Assembly (NCBI GenBank): GCA_000997105.1
Contig: LCEJ01000053.1
Location: 1-7,918, forward strand
Direction: 5' to 3'
DNA from: Candidatus Daviesbacteria bacterium GW2011_GWA2_42_7
Lineage (GTDB): Bacteria > Patescibacteriota > Microgenomatia > Daviesbacterales > UBA10151
Length of the DNA: 7,918 bases
Below are positions 6,601 through 7,918 of the stretch, one piece after another; the first letter of the stretch is position 1, and the number at the start of each line of letters is the position of its first letter. Under the pieces are notes generated by a model. That model saw nothing but the letters and a program-made list of their open reading frames with translations. It was not told the origin of the DNA and searched no databases. The position numbers and the translations under genes were made by a program.

Positions 6601-6674
6601 CTTAAAAGAAAAAACGACACCACTGAGCCTAAAAACAGTAGTACGGAAAGCCATAATTTTTTGTGTGTTTTCAT
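3645..6674 (-). CDS. Large VirB6/TrbL-like T4SS membrane protein with exported cysteine domain and long cytoplasmic tail
   Basis: This 1009-residue protein has three parts. First comes a signal peptide (1-30, ending NPVFA) and an exported domain (31 to about 325) holding all six cysteines of the protein (82, 120, 174, 209, 269, 281). Second is a membrane block of about seven helices near 332-352, 367-390, 425-450, 451-467, 469-488, 505-525 and 534-552; the loop LRRYWKIWWDNFLKAL (493-508) with its tryptophans resembles the VirB6/TrbL core. Third is a hydrophilic, Arg-rich segment from about 555 to 975 and a Gly/Pro-rich end (978-1009). VirB6 proteins form the inner-membrane channel platform of T4SS machines, consistent with the PrgI, TraC-like and VirB4 genes downstream. 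The family is inferred from topology and context; the exported domain and tail are not recognised. The start ATG has no clear SD, but the signal peptide begins there. Confidence 0.8.
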   Translation of the reverse strand: MKTHKKLWLSVLLFLGSVVSFFLLSNPVFAEVPKDTWQKATFQFVDRSTIKATAGGETFDFIDVDPWDNDVEYVLGDGPTGCTNKINGLGAFKVNRLGEFPPTISKDKIHLQYDEQATGCSDINAMNSIDNASQGARTYFRWIDSERIESIDSKLAFDKDADGSFHVTESKDRCVDRVFVTEQGVKYFELDPDGENIDKFDLVKNLTECKVSGVNFAVYYDGGDRPEGNLERLAGISVSIANPENAKKPPQARDETDETPGVTGDDEACYNSGWELSWAACPVITAGQELANTLYEFVENQLQFTVKEGKQKDSLGGQDSREQVKGAWNNFRILVSGLVVILMLVMVISQAIGGGLFDAYTVKKMLPRLVIGVILIQLSWPIFSWVINFVDDLGRGLADIIYAPFGGADALNLNKIMEPFVGPGVIAFNWFGVLGIVALGFVAPFLILGLMLTVLVAIFAGFLTLLFRKILIILALITVPVALIAWMMPNEGLRRYWKIWWDNFLKALMMFPLIILIIAAGRIFAKIGSGQEDNLIGFFIILIGFFGPLFILPKTFKWGGTAMAMAGQKISDARVKALSKPKEYLKKQQEGYSALRDARSSFRYNNPDEYRKNWRARAAFWRRPIDSFKAGGLNPLLGLPGSELRARQKIGFVARGDEYENKQRQEAGILRQKIEDRLHEGGTLADGTEGGIKDDMYQDMLRIERGLAPRKRYVDNNGQEMNLSELMGRGSRNRRLMRRAALDRMAELGAGTNWRHVEAEHERIMGTGSTATAEERTSWRKFLNDNKTVILEKIPDLLKGTGSVSDINAEGISRMHGIGIERMLSKMHGAATDMTIRPGEDAGLAARRRATGQARLTKFLSTYNEALNNSNLRGNLEQNGLRAVKAFVTDTAADRAAILYRRPAWVHSDNEDGREVIRERTTPDGQYDLSSRVLLSPLIGADATGTLTAASQTVVNNIPLALRNSLDTEINVEGGFQPPTPRGAQAGGGGGATGGIAWRPPRGSSTTPI

Positions 6675-6693
6675 TTGGATATATTTTGTCTTG

Positions 6694-6702
6694 ACTATAG
6701 CA
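6694..6702 (-). promoter_or_regulatory. Extended -10 promoter for the VirB6-like gene
   Basis: TGCTATAGT on the minus strand combines a TGn extension with a -10 hexamer matching TATAAT at 5 of 6. No good -35 lies 17 bases upstream, which is usual for extended -10 promoters. Initiation about 7 bases downstream gives a leader of only about 13 bases before the ATG at 6674. Confidence 0.45.
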
Positions 6703-6719
6703 TAACCTTTATGGCTATA
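6696..6719. repeat. Imperfect inverted repeat between the divergent promoters (operator candidate)
   Basis: TATAGCATAA (6696-6705) and TTATGGCTATA (6709-6719) are complementary except for one extra base, with a 3-base spacer. The repeat fills most of the spacer of the plus-strand promoter and covers the -10 of the minus-strand promoter, where a dimeric regulator could block both. It could also be a chance by-product of two facing AT-rich -10 boxes. Confidence 0.4.
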
Positions 6720-6782
6720 ACAGATAAAAGCTGGTTGCTAAAATGACCTAAAGTGGTTAAGCTATTAATCAGGCAGACAAAA

Positions 6783-7217
6783 ATGACTCTAAAATCAAAA
6801 AAAATCTTGGTTTCCCTTATTTCAGCACTCACATTAGCTGTACCCGCGATGCTGGTTTCTACTACCGTTTTGGCGGAATCTCATTTTAGAGACATAACTC
6901 CGTCGACGTCTAAACCTTCGCCGCCAGTGATTGGCAATTGTGATGGCTCAACCGCAGCAAAAAACGATCAATGTTTAAAGTCGAACCCGATTGTCCGTAA
7001 TCTTAACAATATCGTTACCGTCCTCTCAGGCTTGGTTGGCGTGGTTGTTGTGGGGACCATTATCCTCGGCGGGATTCAGTACGCTATGGCTGGTGATAAG
7101 GCCGAGGCGGTCAGTGCCGCCAAACAACGAATTACTAATGGCCTGATAGCCTTACTGGCTTTCCTGTTTATCTTTGCCTTCCTGCAATGGTTAATACCTG
7201 GCGGAGTTTTTAAATGA
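6783..7217 (+). CDS. Pilin-like T4SS subunit 1 (VirB2/TrbC-type, two-helix)
   Basis: This 144-residue exported protein starts, I judge, at the ATG at 6783. The in-frame GTG at 6753 would put ten extra residues in front of an already complete signal peptide (1-31, ending TTVLA). The mature N-terminus is polar with two cysteines (53, 64). Two membrane helices (about 76-98 and 119-137) are joined by a short basic loop, GGIQYAMAGDKAEAVSAAKQ (96-115). This helix, charged loop, helix layout after a cleaved leader is that of VirB2/TrbC-type pilins and of the small pilin-like proteins in CPR T4SS loci. It is the first gene after the divergent promoter, with only AGG (6771-6773) as a weak SD. Its final TGA overlaps the next start (ATGA). 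The role as pilus subunit is inferred from topology and context. Confidence 0.75.
   Translation: MTLKSKKILVSLISALTLAVPAMLVSTTVLAESHFRDITPSTSKPSPPVIGNCDGSTAAKNDQCLKSNPIVRNLNNIVTVLSGLVGVVVVGTIILGGIQYAMAGDKAEAVSAAKQRITNGLIALLAFLFIFAFLQWLIPGGVFK
7203..7206 (+). promoter_or_regulatory. Ribosome binding site for pilin-like gene 2
   Basis: GGAG lies inside the last codons of pilin-like gene 1, 7 bases before the ATG at 7214, which overlaps the preceding TGA. This fixes the start and points to coupled translation. Confidence 0.6.
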
Positions 7218-7600
7218 TTTTATTTTTAGCTAATCTAAGTGCATTTTTTGCGGCGACCGCAACTCCCCTTTGTCCCTTGCCCAAAAAACTTTTCTTCGTC
7301 TTGCCACCTTGGTGGGAATATCTAAAAGGTAAAAAAGAGTTCGGAAATTGTGTGCCGGATTTTACCTTTCCCAATGATATTCTGCCTATTGGCTTGGCCG
7401 TAGTTGACATGCTTCTACGGGTGGCGGGGCTAATTGCTATCGTTTCCATCATTATTGCCGGCGTGGCTTATATCACGGCCGGCGGCGATGTTCAAAAGAC
7501 GGCTTCGGCCCGCAAACGGATATATAATGCATTAATAGGTTTAGCTATCGTGGCTATCGCTTCAGGCGTAGTCGCGTTTATAGGCAATAAACTGGCATAA
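7214..7600 (+). CDS. Pilin-like T4SS subunit 2 (VirB2/TrbC-type, two-helix)
   Basis: This 128-residue protein has a hydrophobic N-terminus (1-19) that may act as a leader. A polar segment follows with two cysteines (20, 46) and aromatic residues (PPWWEY, 31-36). Then come two membrane helices at about 57-85 and 105-126, separated by the charged loop YITAGGDVQKTASARKRI (86-103). The loop and second helix align by eye with those of its neighbours (G..Y, then Ala/Arg/Lys-rich, then NALIGL), so it is a diverged paralogue in a tandem pilin family. The start is well supported by GGAG 7 bases upstream and the ATGA overlap. Which of the three forms the main filament cannot be told from sequence; the others may be minor or membrane-bound accessory subunits. 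Confidence 0.75.
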   Translation: MILFLANLSAFFAATATPLCPLPKKLFFVLPPWWEYLKGKKEFGNCVPDFTFPNDILPIGLAVVDMLLRVAGLIAIVSIIIAGVAYITAGGDVQKTASARKRIYNALIGLAIVAIASGVVAFIGNKLA

Positions 7601-7603
7601 CTT

Positions 7604-7882
7604 ATGAATACACTCTTTTTTGCAGCACTTATCGATGGCAGCGGTTTACCCCGTGCTCAAGCCAACAGCACTACCCTTAAAACTATTTTTCTAATCGCCT
7701 TCGCCATTATTGGCGCTTTAGCTTTTTTATTCATGGTCATCGCCGGTGCCCGCTACGCATTGTCCAAGGGGGAGCCCGACAATATCCAGCGGGCCAAAAA
7801 CGAGATGAAATATTCCGCTATAGGTTTAATTATTGCCGCGTTGGCCGCGGCTATTGTTAACTTTGTGCTAGGAAAACTATGA
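7604..7882 (+). CDS. Pilin-like T4SS subunit 3 (short, two-helix)
   Basis: At 92 residues this is the smallest of the set. A short, moderately hydrophobic N-terminus (1-10) is followed by a polar stretch, a first membrane helix at about 25-48, the charged loop ARYALSKGEPDNIQRAKNEM (49-68) and a second helix (71-90). The pattern G-A-R-Y then YSAIGL matches the neighbours, but it has no cysteine and no clear cleavable leader, so it may stay a membrane-embedded subunit. It starts three bases after the stop of pilin 2 and has only a weak SD, suggesting coupled expression. Its TGA overlaps the next start by ATGA. Assignment rests on topology, tandem position and loop resemblance. Confidence 0.7.
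   Translation: MNTLFFAALIDGSGLPRAQANSTTLKTIFLIAFAIIGALAFLFMVIAGARYALSKGEPDNIQRAKNEMKYSAIGLIIAALAAAIVNFVLGKL
7870..7873 (+). promoter_or_regulatory. Ribosome binding site for the gene at the window's end
   Basis: AGGA lies 5 bases before the ATG at 7879, inside the final codons of pilin 3. It supports the existence of the partial gene that follows. Confidence 0.5.
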
Positions 7883-7918
7883 TCAATAAATTAAAAATAA
7901 TCCTTCTTACTTTTCTAT
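7879..7918 (+). CDS. Start of a further gene in the pilin cluster (cut by window edge)
   Basis: Only 13 codons are visible (MINKLKIILLTFL). A positively charged start followed by a hydrophobic run looks like the beginning of a signal peptide, so an exported protein or another pilin-like subunit is plausible. The ATG overlaps the preceding TGA (ATGA), and AGGA sits 5 bases upstream, the same coupling style as earlier in the cluster. No function can be assigned from this much sequence. Confidence 0.5.
   Translation, partial: MINKLKIILLTFL

Larger units (their letters stand above)
6691..6721 (+). promoter_or_regulatory. Candidate promoter of the pilin-like gene cluster
   Basis: TTGACT (6691-6696, 5 of 6) and TATAAC (6716-6721, 5 of 6) face the pilin genes, separated by a long 19-base spacer. 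The -35 overlaps the -10 of the opposing VirB6 promoter, so the two directions probably compete for polymerase. The inferred leader is about 55 bases before the ATG at 6783. Confidence 0.4.

Noticed and set aside
6753..6782. Upstream GTG start for pilin-like gene 1
   Set aside because: It would place ten extra residues before a complete signal peptide beginning MTLKSKK at 6783, and no SD precedes it.
1..7918. Recoded genetic code (UGA as Gly or Trp)
   Set aside because: UGA ends pilin genes 1 and 3 at overlaps with following starts, and all recognised proteins read through cleanly with the standard code.

Overview
The window looks like part of a chromosome from a Patescibacteria/CPR organism, most likely a Saccharibacteria (TM7)-type bacterium. 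This rests on the combination of a PrgI-family protein, a separate TraC-like protein, a VirB4-type ATPase, a very large VirB6/TrbL-like membrane protein and tandem small two-helix pilin-like proteins. That is the reduced, Gram-positive-style type IV secretion/pilus (T4SS) locus known from these genomes. The standard code fits: UGA is the stop codon of two pilin genes and no reading frame needs UGA reassignment, which argues against Gracilibacteria/Absconditabacteria. The assignment comes from family recognition by eye, not from a search.

Layout. The minus strand runs from about 6674 down to 1: VirB6-like protein (6674-3645), riboflavin kinase (3562-3191), riboflavin synthase (3191-2730), lumazine synthase (2726-2265), PrgI-like protein (2213-1344), TraC-like protein (1264-428) and the start of a VirB4-type ATPase (428 to beyond 1). 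The plus strand, starting from a shared 108-base divergent control region (6675-6782), carries three pilin-like genes (6783-7217, 7214-7600, 7604-7882) and the first codons of a fourth gene (from 7879). Genes are packed tightly, with TAATG overlaps at 428-430 and 3189-3193 and ATGA overlaps at 7214-7217 and 7879-7882. No stretch longer than about 110 bases lacks a gene, and I see no tRNA, rRNA, CRISPR array, insertion sequence or FMN riboswitch.

How the parts fit. The T4SS genes would build an envelope-spanning machine. VirB6 and PrgI (VirB3-like) form the membrane platform, TraC-like plus VirB4 form the energised cytoplasmic part, and the small helical proteins are pilin candidates. Three consecutive genes for the last steps of flavin synthesis (lumazine synthase, riboflavin synthase, flavokinase) sit inside this locus, between VirB6 and PrgI, on the same strand.

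Most notable points. (1) A flavin cassette is embedded in a secretion locus. (2) The riboflavin synthase lacks, in frame, about 39 residues of its N-terminal barrel, including the segment that carries Cys48 in the E. coli enzyme. (3) The VirB6-like protein has an exported N-terminal domain holding all six of its cysteines, and a cytoplasmic tail of about 455 residues that I do not recognise. (4) An inverted repeat lies between overlapping divergent promoters that could switch between the membrane platform and the pilins.
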